Positions 1 to 8,620 of a stretch of DNA of 35,904 nucleotides are shown here, piece by piece. The stretch comes from Gammaproteobacteria bacterium (GTDB lineage Bacteria > Pseudomonadota > Gammaproteobacteria > Chromatiales > Chromatiaceae): positions 1-35,904 of the forward strand of contig JAAGZL010000068.1 in NCBI GenBank assembly GCA_024206335.1, read 5' to 3'. The notes beneath the pieces are model-generated. The model worked only from the letters and a program-made list of their open reading frames with translations. It searched no databases and was not told the DNA's origin. The stretch's first letter is position 1. Each line of letters starts with the position of its first letter. A program made the translations under genes and the position numbers.

Positions 1-232
1 CCACCCCGGACGTGTTTCATCGCGATCCTGTGAGATATGACGCCTGAATGTCCCGAAGGACCTGGACGCACAAGCACGGCTCCAGTCAGACGGCTTCTAC
101 CGGTTATTAAGCGGCGAGAGCGTAGTTGTCGTCGTTGGCAACTATAATGTTACAGAATTATTTACGAGGGTATCTGTATCCTCGGCATGCACCTAAGGTT
201 TTGCCACCCACGTCGAAGCCAATGTCGCCCCC
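1..232 (-). ncRNA. ssrA: tmRNA (transfer-messenger RNA), 5' part; 3' end outside window
   Basis: Read on the minus strand, the RNA begins GGGGGCGACATTGG and continues with the TTCGACGTGGG and GGTGCATGCCGAGG blocks typical of gammaproteobacterial ssrA. The tag reading frame lies at 139-104: GCC AAC GAC GAC AAC TAC GCT CTC GCC GCT then tandem TAA TAA, giving the degradation tag ANDDNYALAA. tmRNA with SmpB rescues ribosomes stalled on broken mRNAs and marks the product for proteolysis. The remaining pseudoknot region and the acceptor stem lie beyond base 1, so the gene is cut by the window edge. The partner gene smpB is about 2 kb upstream on the same strand. The 5' end is placed by similarity and could be off by a few bases. 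Confidence 0.95.
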
Positions 233-553
233 ATGTGGTTACAAACCAAGTGACATTATATATGGCAAGATGGTTCCTTGCTATGTTTTATCGGGCAGAT
301 GCTGATTTGCCCTTGTTTCTGGTGGGATTGTGGATGATAATTACCATGCTTGTTGCGGTTGAATGCAGTGGGCATATTATGTTCTTAGGACAGAAGTAAT
401 GGAATGGAATTCCACATCGCATATTTTATGCGCATCTTTCGCATATCCATTCTCCATTATTTTCTAAAATGGCCCATTGCTGTTATTAGGTGGTGGGCGC
501 AATAAACTCACCAAGATTGGTGACACGGAAACAACAATCACGGAGGAAGTACC

Positions 554-1234
554 ATGGATGGATCTAAGTTATTAGGCCTGCTGGCCTTGATGTTTACAAT
601 TACCAACCCCCTCAAGCTCTCTGCCGCATCTATATCACCAGGAGATTTGATCATAAGTGAGGTTATGGCCAATCCAGCAGCGGTATCTGATGCAAACGGT
701 GAGTGGTTTGAGATCTATAATCTCACTGGAAACAGTCTGGATTTGAATGGGATTACCCTATCTGACAGTGGTAGTAATCTACATGTAGTTGATTTTGCCG
801 GGCCCTTGACCATTAGCTCGCATGACTATCTGGTGTTTGGGCGAGGTGGGGTTGCATCGGCAAATGGAGGTTATGCTGCTGATTATGTCTATTCAGATTT
901 CACCCTTTCTAACAGTTCTGATGACATCATATTAAGTGCTGGTGGTGTTGAGATTGTTAGGCTGGAGTATGCCTCAGGGTTTGCGGTTGCTGGTGTGAGC
1001 CGTGAATTGACTGGTACTGTTGGCCCTCTACTGGATGGTGTTGATTATGTGCTCAGTATCTCTCCCTATGGTGATGGGGACATTGGTACACCGGGAGCTG
1101 CCGGTGATTCAAGCTGGACACAAACGCCTAAGCCGGTGCCGGTTCCAGCAGCAATATGGCTGCTTGGGTCGGGTCTGGTGGGGTTGCTGGGAGTGGTGGG
1201 CAGGAGGGATAAAACAGGTTGTAACTCTGGATAA
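554..1234 (+). CDS. Lamin-tail-domain surface protein with VPxPA/PEP-CTERM sorting signal
   Basis: This 226-aa exported protein starts at an ATG behind GGAGGAAG. An N-terminal signal sequence (about residues 1-25) is followed by a lamin-tail-like beta domain (ISPGDLIISEVMANP, then GEWFEIYNLTG and LNGITLSDSG), a fold found in bacterial secreted nucleases and surface proteins. The C-terminus holds VPVPAAIWLLGSGLVGLLG followed by GRR: a short VPxPA motif, one hydrophobic helix and a basic tail. This is the architecture of PEP-CTERM/VPLPA-CTERM proteins, which are recognised by an exosortase/archaeosortase-type transpeptidase in the inner membrane and often linked to exopolysaccharide. No exosortase gene lies in this window. 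A strong hairpin follows at 1270-1302, so it is likely monocistronic. Its substrate or partner is unknown. Confidence 0.8.
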   Translation: MDGSKLLGLLALMFTITNPLKLSAASISPGDLIISEVMANPAAVSDANGEWFEIYNLTGNSLDLNGITLSDSGSNLHVVDFAGPLTISSHDYLVFGRGGVASANGGYAADYVYSDFTLSNSSDDIILSAGGVEIVRLEYASGFAVAGVSRELTGTVGPLLDGVDYVLSISPYGDGDIGTPGAAGDSSWTQTPKPVPVPAAIWLLGSGLVGLLGVVGRRDKTGCNSG

Positions 1235-1269
1235 GGGAGCTTGTTGTGTTACGGCCTGCAATGGGCACC

Positions 1270-1302
1270 AACACCTGCTACAGGAGTGCTGTAGCAGGTG
1301 TT
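1270..1302 (+). terminator. Strong hairpin after the CTERM gene
   Basis: A perfect 14-bp stem (AACACCTGCTACAG with CTGTAGCAGGTGTT) encloses a 5-base loop and is followed by TTATAT. The short T tract makes it a moderate intrinsic terminator. It lies between convergent genes and could serve both strands. Confidence 0.6.
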
Positions 1303-1369
1303 TATATGTCATCCACTGGCCGGCATAATGGCTGAACATAGTGCCGGGTTAATAACTACAGGCCTTCGC

Positions 1370-1744
1370 CTAATAGTAGGGTGAGTTACATGCCCGACGG
1401 GGGCCATTATAGGGTTGAAAGGTGTTGTCGTAGGCACGATATGAACGGTATCTGTTATAACACCAGTTTATATGCGCGTCTCCATTCCTCCGTTCGTACC
1501 TTCCGCGATAATTACGATTTTTGTTGTACAGTATGGTGCCAAGAGCAATACCACCAAGAATTATGGCAGTATTCCTTCTCCCTCTTCGACCTACCTTGAT
1601 AAATGATCCATCGTAGTTAGAAGTGGCGGTGTCGTTATAATGCGGGTTCCAGTCACCCCATTGGGCGCTGGCTCCACCAGATGAGATACTAATAACCACG
1701 AGTGCATATATCATGGTGAGGCATAGTGACTTAACTTTGCTCAT
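1370..1744 (-). CDS. BA14K-like small secreted protein
   Basis: This 124-aa protein has a signal peptide (about residues 1-27, ending GGASA before QWGDW), a short hydrophobic stretch near residues 59-72 ([15 protein letters not shown]), then a Tyr/Arg-rich C-terminal domain. The C-terminus contains [18 protein letters not shown] and ends with a second Cys before SPYY. That pattern of Trp-Cys, RYRSY, a TF turn and a final Cys near the end matches the BA14K-like family, first known as an immunoreactive lectin-like protein in Brucella. A function here is not known. It converges on the CTERM gene and is bounded downstream by the hairpin at 1270-1302. No operon partner is apparent. Confidence 0.7.
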   Translation of the reverse strand: MSKVKSLCLTMIYALVVISISSGGASAQWGDWNPHYNDTATSNYDGSFIKVGRRGRRNTAIILGGIALGTILYNKNRNYRGRYERRNGDAHINWCYNRYRSYRAYDNTFQPYNGPRRACNSPYY

Positions 1745-2139
1745 CGCGCTCTCCTTAGATTACTTTTAGTTTGTCCAATAATTACACCATTTAAGTGTAG
1801 AACAACAGACCATTCGCTGCCGGTCAGGTTAATAGTAGCCGTAGAGTCATTGAGGTAGCTATGTTGAGTGCATCGAGGGAGCGATAGTGACATACGTTGA
1901 ACGAAGACGTAGCGGGTGCAGGACGGTCGGGGCAAAAGGAAAGGCTGCCGCGTAAATGAGTCATTTTTGGATAGGGACAGCCTAACAACTTTGTGAGTTA
2001 GCGGCACTATCGTATTTTTTGTGGTGGTGCTTATTGGGGGCTGGCGGATTAGGTGGGTTTTTTTGTGTAGATATCTGCAGAAGCCCTCTGTTTATCATGG
2101 TTTATAGGTCAGATAGTATTGGTCTAGAAAAAACAGCCT
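1745..2139. other. Intergenic region without a supported gene
   Basis: Between the BA14K-like gene and the repeat at 2140 there is no reading frame with protein-like composition. An 88-codon minus-strand frame at 1741-2007 has no family resemblance and no ribosome site. The stretch probably contains the promoter of the BA14K-like gene, but I see no clear -35/-10 pair. Confidence 0.4.
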
Positions 2140-2226
2140 AAACCGCTAAGGCCACAAAGTGCGTAAAGAAAACATGAATTTAATCAATAGGTTGACTTTG
2201 TGCTCTCTGCGTTCATCGGTGATGTT
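2140..2226. repeat. Degenerate dispersed palindromic repeat (AACCGC...CTTTGTG type)
   Basis: The left arm AACCGCTAAGGCCACAAAGT and the right arm beginning GACTTTGTGCTCTCTGCGTT and ending near GGTGATGTT form an imperfect inverted repeat around an AT-rich centre. The wording resembles a widespread intergenic repeat family with AACCGCAAAGG and CTTTGCG blocks. It sits just downstream of smpB and may affect its 3' end. Only one copy is visible, so family membership is from memory of the pattern. Confidence 0.4.
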
Positions 2227-2242
2227 ATGTTCCTGAGTAGGC

Positions 2243-2725
2243 TCAGCTGTGCTTTAGGATACGCTGCTTGTCCCGCTGCCAGTCGCGATCCTTGTCGGTG
2301 GCGCGTTTGTCATGGAGCTTTTTACCCTTGGCCAGACCAATCTCAAGCTTGGCAATGCCCTTATTCCAGTACATGACCAGGGGGACCAGGGTAAAACCAC
2401 GACGCTCAACCAGGCCGATGAGTTTATCCAGCTCCTTGCGGTGGAGTAGCAGTTTGCGGGTGCGCACCGGGTCGCTATGGATATGCTTGGATGCGGTGGG
2501 CAGGGCGGTGATGTGGGCGCCAAATAGAAAGGCCTCGCCATCTTTAATGGTGACATAGCTCTCGCTTAGCTGTAGCCTGCCTTCACGCAGGCTTTTGACC
2601 TCCCATCCCTGCAGGGCAAGACCGGCCTCATATCGATCCTCTATGAAGTATTCGTGTTTGGCCTTCTTATTCAGGGCAATGGTTCTGCCTGCGTTTCCGG
2701 CCTTCTTTTTTGGTTTCTTCGCCAT
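2243..2725 (-). CDS. smpB: SsrA-binding protein SmpB
   Basis: This 160-aa protein binds tmRNA and delivers it to stalled ribosomes. Family hallmarks are visible: [19 protein letters not shown], then [33 protein letters not shown] and the C-terminal basic tail [15 protein letters not shown], which enters the mRNA channel of the ribosome. I prefer the ATG at 2725 ([10 protein letters not shown]) over the upstream ATG at 2734, because family members begin with this Lys-rich segment. Neither start has a strong ribosome site. The gene shares strand and neighbourhood with its RNA partner ssrA at 1-232, an ancestral gammaproteobacterial linkage loosened here by two inserted accessory genes. Confidence 0.97.
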   Translation of the reverse strand: MAKKPKKKAGNAGRTIALNKKAKHEYFIEDRYEAGLALQGWEVKSLREGRLQLSESYVTIKDGEAFLFGAHITALPTASKHIHSDPVRTRKLLLHRKELDKLIGLVERRGFTLVPLVMYWNKGIAKLEIGLAKGKKLHDKRATDKDRDWQRDKQRILKHS

Positions 2726-2817
2726 GGTGGGCATTGTATTCGAGCCGATGCCCTATATGCCAGCATAGAGCGTAAATAATTGCCGTCCTTGTCCTGGAGC
2801 TGAATTTAATTAAAAAT

Positions 2818-2988
2818 GTGCCTTTCGGGTGCGGTGTCACCACCGCTCCTGATCTTAATAAGATAAATAATATTTTGAGTTACCCTGATGTGATCCGTAC
2901 TTATGCGTATGGATGTGATTTGGCTGATGCCAGACTATGCCGTGCATATTTGGAACAGAGCCTGGAACCCCAGGGTTACATCATTTAG
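2818..2988 (+). pseudogene. Possible short gene or gene remnant upstream of the Na+ symporter
   Basis: An uninterrupted frame from GTG at 2818 to TAG at 2988 encodes about 56 residues (VPFGCGVTTAPDLNKINNIL... ending EPQGYII). The composition looks protein-like, with YAYGCDLADARLCRAYLEQ near the middle. The frame is open upstream back to a TAA near 2772, but no ATG or convincing ribosome site is present. I do not recognise a family. It may be a small real gene with a weak start, or the 3' remnant of a decayed gene. Confidence 0.3.
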
Positions 2989-3040
2989 GATGCTGTGCTG
3001 TAAGGCACCTGACCACTGAACAGTTATGGGACGATAGATT

Positions 3041-4480
3041 ATGACTGAGCGCACCTCTATTCATGGCCAATGGTCAAACCGGCTGATGTTTGTCCTGGCC
3101 GCAACCGGTTCTGCCGTTGGTCTGGGTAATATCTGGAAATTCCCCTATATAACCGGAGAGAACGGTGGCGGCGCCTTTGTGGTGGTGTATCTGGCCTGTA
3201 TCGCCATTGTTGGTGTGCCCATCATGATGGCTGAGGTAATGATTGGTCGTCGCGGACGCCAGAGTCCCATCAACACCATGCGTACCCTGGCTCGGGATGA
3301 GAAGGCTGGCCGTGCCTGGGTCCTGCTGGGGTGGGGTGGGGTGTTGGCCGGTTTTTTTATCCTCTCCTATTACAGCGTCATCGCCGGTTGGGCCCTCTCC
3401 TATGTATTTCGCACAGCGGCCGGAATGTTTAATGGGGTCACCGCAGATGGAGTGCAGAGTATATTCACTGAGCTGGTAAGTGATCCGGAGCGACTGTTGG
3501 CCTGGCACACCCTGTTTATGGTGATGTGTATGGTGGTGGTGGCCCGTGGGGTACGCCATGGGTTGGAGAAGGCGGTGCGTATCCTGATGCCGGCCCTGTT
3601 TGTGCTGTTACTATTGTTGTTGGGCTATGCCTATAACACCGGGGCCTTCGACCAGGGGCTGGATTTTCTGTTTACCCCCGACTTCAGCAAGGTGTTCTAT
3701 AAGTGTAAAATCCTCAGCGGTGTCGAGAGCTGTAGATTTGATGGAGGGCCCATGCTTGTCGCCATGGGGCATGCATTTTTTACCCTCAGTCTGGGTATGG
3801 GCGCCATCATGGTATATGGCTCATATATGCCGAAGGGTAGCTCAATTACCGTTTCGGCTACCATGATTGCGGTGCTGGATACCGCAGTCGCCCTGATTGC
3901 AGGTATGGCCATCTTCCCCATCGTATTTGCTAACGGCCTGGAGCCCGCTGCTGGCCCCGGACTGATCTTTCAGACCCTCCCCATCGCCTTTGGGGCCATG
4001 CCAGGAGGGCATATATTTGGCACTATATTCTTTACCCTGCTGGTTTTTGCGGCCTGGACCTCTGGCATCTCCCTGATTGAACCGGCAGTGGCCTGGCTGG
4101 TAGAGAATAAGAGCATGACCCGGGTCAGGGCCTCAATCTGGGTGGGCATGTCGGTGTGGCTGCTGGGACTGGGTAGCATATTTTCCTTCAATATCTGGTC
4201 AGGCGAAGGCTACCAGCTGTTTGGCAAGACCTTTTTTGACCTGCTGGATTATCTGACGGCCAACATTATGCTGCCAATGGGTGGTCTGCTGATTGCGATA
4301 TTTGCCGGTTGGAGCATGACCAGGGAGTCATCGGTGGATGAGTTTAATATGAGTTTCAGCCTCTTCTACCTGATCTGGAGGGTGTTAATCAGGTATATTA
4401 CGCCGGTGGCGGTGGTTATTGTATTTTTGAACGCAATTGGAGTAGTTGATTGGCTGTTGTCAAAAAATCTGCTTTGGTGA
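3041..4480 (+). CDS. Sodium-dependent transporter, neurotransmitter:sodium symporter family
   Basis: This 479-aa inner-membrane protein has about eleven to twelve hydrophobic helices. Helix 1 carries the family signature ATGSAVGLGNIWKFPY (residues 21-36), where main-chain carbonyls bind Na+ and substrate in the LeuT fold, followed by the conserved GENGGGAF (39-46). Other family blocks are ILSYYSVIAGWAL, FFTLSLGMGAIMVYGSYM and AAWTSGISLIEPAVAWLVE. The substrate, probably an amino acid, cannot be read from sequence. The start ATG is preceded by a weak GGGACGA ribosome site. The 3' end overlaps ratA by 31 bases, so the symporter, ratA and rnfH are probably cotranscribed up to the terminator at 5246. 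Confidence 0.93.
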   Translation: MTERTSIHGQWSNRLMFVLAATGSAVGLGNIWKFPYITGENGGGAFVVVYLACIAIVGVPIMMAEVMIGRRGRQSPINTMRTLARDEKAGRAWVLLGWGGVLAGFFILSYYSVIAGWALSYVFRTAAGMFNGVTADGVQSIFTELVSDPERLLAWHTLFMVMCMVVVARGVRHGLEKAVRILMPALFVLLLLLLGYAYNTGAFDQGLDFLFTPDFSKVFYKCKILSGVESCRFDGGPMLVAMGHAFFTLSLGMGAIMVYGSYMPKGSSITVSATMIAVLDTAVALIAGMAIFPIVFANGLEPAAGPGLIFQTLPIAFGAMPGGHIFGTIFFTLLVFAAWTSGISLIEPAVAWLVENKSMTRVRASIWVGMSVWLLGLGSIFSFNIWSGEGYQLFGKTFFDLLDYLTANIMLPMGGLLIAIFAGWSMTRESSVDEFNMSFSLFYLIWRVLIRYITPVAVVIVFLNAIGVVDWLLSKNLLW

Positions 4481-4887
4481 TGTACTCTGCCAGGCAGATG
4501 TTCAACCTGGTAAATGATGTAGAATCCTATCCGGAGTTTCTGCCCTGGTGCAGCTCCACCACGTTGCTGAGTCGCAGTGAGGACAAGGTATGTGCTGAGC
4601 TGGAGGTGTCCAGGCTGGGGGTGAGCCAGAAGTTTTCTACCTGTAACCGCATGGTTTCGGGTGAGAGTATGAACATTGAGCTGGTTGAAGGACCATTCAA
4701 ACACCTGAAGGGTGGCTGGGTGTTCAAGGCCCTGCGTGAAGACGCCTGCAAGGTGGAGCTGGAGTTGGATTTTGATTTCTCCGGGAAGTTGATAAATGCC
4801 GCCTTTGGGACGGTATTCCATCAGGTTGCAAACACGTTAGTGGATGCTTTCTGTAAAAGAGCTGAAGAGGTATACGGTAGTGAATGA
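4450..4887 (+). CDS. ratA: RatA family protein (START/SRPBCC fold, coenzyme Q-binding type)
   Basis: This 145-aa protein matches the RatA/Coq10 family: KSALVMYSARQMFNLVNDVESYPEFLPWC at the N-terminus, then ELVEGPFKHLKGGWVF and a C-terminal helix ending VYGSE. In E. coli RatA was described as blocking 70S ribosome assembly; the fold is a lipid-binding SRPBCC cavity, and homologues bind ubiquinone. I chose the TTG at 4450 because translation from there gives the family-typical start (MAVVKKSALV), whereas the first ATG would remove ten conserved residues. The gene overlaps the end of the symporter and, by a few bases, the start of rnfH, so translational coupling is likely. Confidence 0.9.
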   Translation: MAVVKKSALVMYSARQMFNLVNDVESYPEFLPWCSSTTLLSRSEDKVCAELEVSRLGVSQKFSTCNRMVSGESMNIELVEGPFKHLKGGWVFKALREDACKVELELDFDFSGKLINAAFGTVFHQVANTLVDAFCKRAEEVYGSE

Positions 4888-5212
4888 ACAAATTGAGGTA
4901 GAGGTGGCATACGCCACTCCAGAAGAGCAGGTCATCCTAAAGGTTACGGTTGAAAAGGGTATGGATGCCAAGTCAGCCATTGTGCAATCCAAGATCTCCG
5001 AAACGTTTCCTGAGATCGATCCAGAGAGTGCCAAGGTTGGCGTCTATGGCAAAACCGTAAAGCTGGACCAGGTGTTGGATAGTGGCGACAGGGTAGAGAT
5101 CTATCGCGAGCTGATCGCAGACCCCAAGGCGGCCCGCAAGAAGAAGGCCGCAGCCAAGAAGGATGACAAGCCTAAGGCCAAGGCTGAATCTGAGGATGCA
5201 AACAGCGACTAA
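4880..5212 (+). CDS. rnfH: RnfH family ubiquitin-like protein
   Basis: The 110-residue product has a beta-grasp RnfH/UPF0125 domain (IEVEVAYATPEEQVILKVTV, then FPEIDPESAKVGVYGKTVKL and DSGDRVEIYREL) and a Lys/Ala-rich acidic tail after residue 80 (AARKKKAAAKKDDKPKAKAE). I place the start at GTG 4880, which overlaps the ratA stop and has GAAGAGG just upstream; a longer frame reaching 4844 would add residues not seen in the family. RnfH lies next to ratA in many gammaproteobacteria (the yfjG-yfjF pair), but its biochemical role is not settled. A Rho-independent terminator follows at 5246. Confidence 0.9.
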   Translation: MNEQIEVEVAYATPEEQVILKVTVEKGMDAKSAIVQSKISETFPEIDPESAKVGVYGKTVKLDQVLDSGDRVEIYRELIADPKAARKKKAAAKKDDKPKAKAESEDANSD

Positions 5213-5245
5213 GCTGCGGCTTGCACGATGCCAGGAAAAACAAAG

Positions 5246-5277
5246 CCGACCACCGTAAACTGCGGTGGTCGGTTTTT
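5246..5277 (+). terminator. Rho-independent terminator of the symporter-ratA-rnfH unit
   Basis: A perfect 10-bp GC-rich stem (CCGACCACCG with CGGTGGTCGG, loop TAAACTG) is followed by TTTTT. Its position 34 bases after the rnfH stop makes the assignment secure. Confidence 0.92.
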
Positions 5278-5396
5278 ATTGATTGGGGATAGGGTGTGAC
5301 GTATATGTTGTTGTTTTTGTGTTGGAATTTAGTGCGCTATTAGTAGAGAATCTAACTGGGTGCCGTGGCTAAAGAATAGAATATGAAAACAAAATC

Positions 5397-7665
5397 ATGA
5401 AGAAATTCGTAATCAGATTAACCACAGTGCTGTTTCTGTTTAGCCTGGCTGGAACAGCGAATGCAGCTAAATCTGCAACTATCGACAAAGTACTACAAAT
5501 AACACCCCCCGTTCTCTAAAGGGGACGAAGTGACCTGGCGGTTAACAGTAACCAATACAAGCACTGATGACGAAGACATTACGAATGTGGAGGTTACCGA
5601 TGTGTTGGGCGCTGGCTTCCAATATGTCAGCTCTTCTTCTACGGCCCCACCAGGCCAGATAATTTTCTGGGACAAAGGAAATAATGGTGGCTTGGGATCC
5701 ATACCTGTCGGTGTGTCTGTGACTATAGATATCACTGCCAAAGTTATAGCCACTCAGAACCTTGAGAATCGCGCGGATGTGCGTTTTGGTGCAAATAGCA
5801 GCCCTGTGGATACCGAGTTTGACAGTGCGGTTGACGGTGGAACCGCCAACGTTGTATATAGCGCAATCTCTCCCAGGGTCTCTTCAATTACCCGCTAAAA
5901 CCCGTCTTCTTCTCCTACAGCACAAGATACCGTAACCTGGCGTGTAACCTTTTCTGAAGATGTCAAATATGTCGATTCTGCCGATTTCTCTGTGGCTGGA
6001 ACCTCGGCGACTGTCTTTTCGGTCACAGGAGGTGCCTCTAGCTATGATGTGACTATAAGTGGTGGTAATCTCGCAACGCTTAATGGAACGGTTACCTTGT
6101 TATTCGATGGGGGTCAAAATATTCAAGACCTTTTTGCTACCGCTTTGACCAATACAACTCCAACCGGAACAAATAACAACACATTTTTGATGCAACAGGA
6201 TACTGAATCTCCTTCAGTTGAGATCCTTAATGCCCCCGCAACCGTTACCAACCAAGACCCTTTTAGCGTGACATTTGAATTTAGTGAAGACGTTACCGGT
6301 TTTGCTGTCGGTGATATAACCGTAGGAAATGGTAATGCATCCAACTTTGGCACTACTGATGCCAGCACCTATACAGCAGATATTACCCCGACTGGTGCTG
6401 GTGATCTCACCATAGATATCAATGCCGGGGTTGCTCAAGATGCTGCCTCAAATCCCAATACTGCTGCAACACAAGTACGGGTCAGTTGTGGGCCAGGTTG
6501 TGGAGAAGATGCCACGATTGCACATACTCAGCGAGTGCTGCAAAACTATACAGGTAAACGTATTCGTCACATAACTGCTCAAGGTCCTGAGTTGTCAGGG
6601 TTATTGAAAAAAGCTGATAGGAGGGGAGGCAATGGTTTCCCTAATACGCCCTTTGATCTTAACTACAAAGGTACAAAAGGTTATTTCTCTACAGGTCTGC
6701 GGCAAGTTGCCAAATCCAATCGTAACCTTAACTTAAGCAGTAATGGTATTCAGGTTAAAAATCCAAACCCTTCAGCTACAAATGTCTGGATCAAAGGCCG
6801 ATGGGCAAAGACAAGTGATGATCGAGATGATATAGATGATGAATCTGATTTTGGTATTATTTATCTGGGTGCTGATTACCATTTCTCTAACGATCTGCTA
6901 ATCGGTCTGCTGGGTCAATATGACTGGTTTGATGAGTCCTCCCAGGGTTTTGGATCTAAGGTTGAAGGCAAAGGTTGGATGATCGGTCCCTATCTGGTTT
7001 CTCGTCTTAAAGATAATTTAACTATGGATGTTCGTGTTGCCTGGGGGCAGTCTGATAACAAGATCAACCCAATAGGCAGCTATTGGGATAGTTATGATAG
7101 TGAACGTTGGCAGATAGAGAGTAATCTGACTGGGAGCTTTCAAGAGGGAAATTGGCATGTCGTATCAAACCTGGGTCTGAATTATTTCAAGGAGACCCAG
7201 GAAAGTTATATCGATAGTAATGGATTTACCATACCTGAGCAGTCAACCGTGCTGGGTACCCTGAGCTTTGGCCCAAAGATCACCTATATGGCAAAGGGCT
7301 ATGATGGTTTGAGGGTGCACCCGTTCATGACTGTAAAAGGTATCTGGGACTTTAAAGCTCCCGATATCTATGATGTAAATGGTATTGCATCAGGCACCGA
7401 AGAACTGAGAGCGCAGGTTGGTTTTGGTATGAGTATCTTTACTAGTCAAGGCACGAATGTTCAGACTAGCTATACCTATGATGGTATTGGGATCGACGAT
7501 TATGAATCTCACTCGGCCGATCTGTCAGCGATCGTGTCTTTAGAAGATAACGGTTTTCCAAAAGGTTCAAATCTAAGAGCATCTTATTCATTGCAGAATG
7601 TTCTCATGCTGCAGACGGAAGCTTCTCAAGCTGGCAAGGTGGAGTTGAGTATTCCCTTCAATTGA
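5397..7665 (+). pseudogene. Secreted Ig-like repeat protein with autotransporter-type barrel, broken by a frameshift and an in-frame stop
   Basis: Three open segments join into one ancestral gene of about 755 codons. Segment 1 (ATG 5397) encodes a signal peptide (MKKFVIRLTTVLFLFSLAG, cleaved near ANAA) and stops just after the C run at 5505-5510. Removing one C restores ITPPFSKGDEVTWRLTVTN and leads into segment 2, a DUF11-type beta repeat ending at TAA 5896-5898 (SSITR, stop). Segment 3 continues in the same frame without another stop (NPSSSPTAQDTVTWRVTFSE), giving two Ig-like units with the VTFSEDV motif. From about 6780 a beta-barrel domain follows, ending VELSIPFN. CAA to TAA would explain the stop. 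Translation could restart at GTG 5992, but that product would lack a signal peptide. Draft-sequence error, phase variation and true decay all remain possible. Confidence 0.8.
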
Positions 7666-7748
7666 GATAGCTAAAGGCGAAGCAAGGGCTTCAAAAAGAT
7701 CATGTCGAGTATATATAGCAGGGATATCAATTCAAGGTGCTGGGTCCA

Positions 7749-7766
7749 GATGTGAGATCTCACATC
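7749..7766. repeat. Perfect 18-bp palindrome
   Basis: GATGTGAGATCTCACATC is fully self-complementary and lies between the convergent adhesin remnant and bamE. It could form a cruciform, act as a weak terminator without T tract, or be an operator-like site. No direct evidence separates these. Confidence 0.4.
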
Positions 7767-7844
7767 CGGCAGCTGTGTGGACTTGTTGCCCATACATGGC
7801 GAGATTGGCGAGCCGTATGACCTGGAGGTGATGCCAGGGGGCGG

Positions 7845-8543
7845 TTAGAAACCAATCGCCTCCAGGGTTCTACTGAAGAATCCCTTCTCTTCTTCTGGTT
7901 TCTGGGTGTTGTCTACCTGTGTTTCCTGTTCCTGTATCTGTGTGCTGCCTGCCTGTGCTTCCTCTGCTGTTTGTGGCAGCTCATCTTCACCACTGTTGTT
8001 CATCTCCGGCAACTTGTCATCTTCACCCATCCCAGCCGCGCTTGGCGTACTTTCCACCTCATCTGTGTCTATACCCATAGACTCCAGGGTGCGTGTGAAG
8101 AAACCCTTCTCCTTTTTGCCGTAGTCAGGGACACTGAAGACGGTCTCTTCGCCATCAGACAGTGGATCCTTCTTTGGTTTTGGGCGAAAATCTCCCTCGA
8201 CCTTGATAAGGGTGTCATCTTCAAAGAACAGGGAAATCTGCTCTTTGTTGTCTGTGCCACCGCCGGTTTCACGGGTGTAGATATAGTCCCAACGGTCTTG
8301 GTGAAAGGCGTCAACCAGCAGCGGAGTTCCGAGGATGTAGGTGACCTGTCTACGATTCATGCCTGGCTGCAGCTTGTCTACCATCTCCTGGGTTACCACG
8401 TTACCCTGTTGTACCTCGGGTTTGTAGACGAGGGGGATTTCGGTTAGAACATTCGGCATAGCGTTCCCCATGTCATCCATGGTGGAGCAGCCTCCGACAA
8501 ATAGAGTTGCGATAAAGAAACCGGAAATGAAAAGCTTTTGCAT
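7845..8543 (-). CDS. bamE: Outer-membrane assembly lipoprotein BamE with long acidic C-terminal extension
   Basis: This 232-aa lipoprotein has a type II signal with lipobox FVGGC (Cys19) and the BamE/OmlA domain (residues about 35-120: VTQEMVDKLQPGMNRRQVTYILGTPLLVDAF, then DRWDYIYT and LFFEDDTLIKVEGDF). BamE is a periplasm-facing partner of the BamA beta-barrel assembly complex. E. coli BamE is only about 113 residues; here an extra ~110-residue Glu/Gln-rich tail follows. The tail holds two near-identical motifs, EKGFFTRTLESMG (residues 145-157) and EKGFFSRTLEAIG (219-231), the second at the very C-terminus. Such tail motifs may bind a partner, but this is inference. It diverges from fur with a 77-base spacer. 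Confidence 0.93.
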   Translation of the reverse strand: MQKLFISGFFIATLFVGGCSTMDDMGNAMPNVLTEIPLVYKPEVQQGNVVTQEMVDKLQPGMNRRQVTYILGTPLLVDAFHQDRWDYIYTRETGGGTDNKEQISLFFEDDTLIKVEGDFRPKPKKDPLSDGEETVFSVPDYGKKEKGFFTRTLESMGIDTDEVESTPSAAGMGEDDKLPEMNNSGEDELPQTAEEAQAGSTQIQEQETQVDNTQKPEEEKGFFSRTLEAIGF

Positions 8544-8620
8544 TAGATAACAACCCAGTATGATTGAATTTACGAGATAATACCTGATTCATCTGGCGAA
8601 CACACTAAGGAGCCAATATC

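Noticed and set aside
187-399. 70-codon plus-strand frame at the left edge
   Set aside because: It overlaps the tmRNA 5' end on the opposite strand, has no ribosome site and no protein-like pattern.
1741-2007. 88-codon minus-strand frame upstream of the BA14K-like gene
   Set aside because: No ribosome site, no family resemblance and random-looking composition; it probably covers the promoter region.
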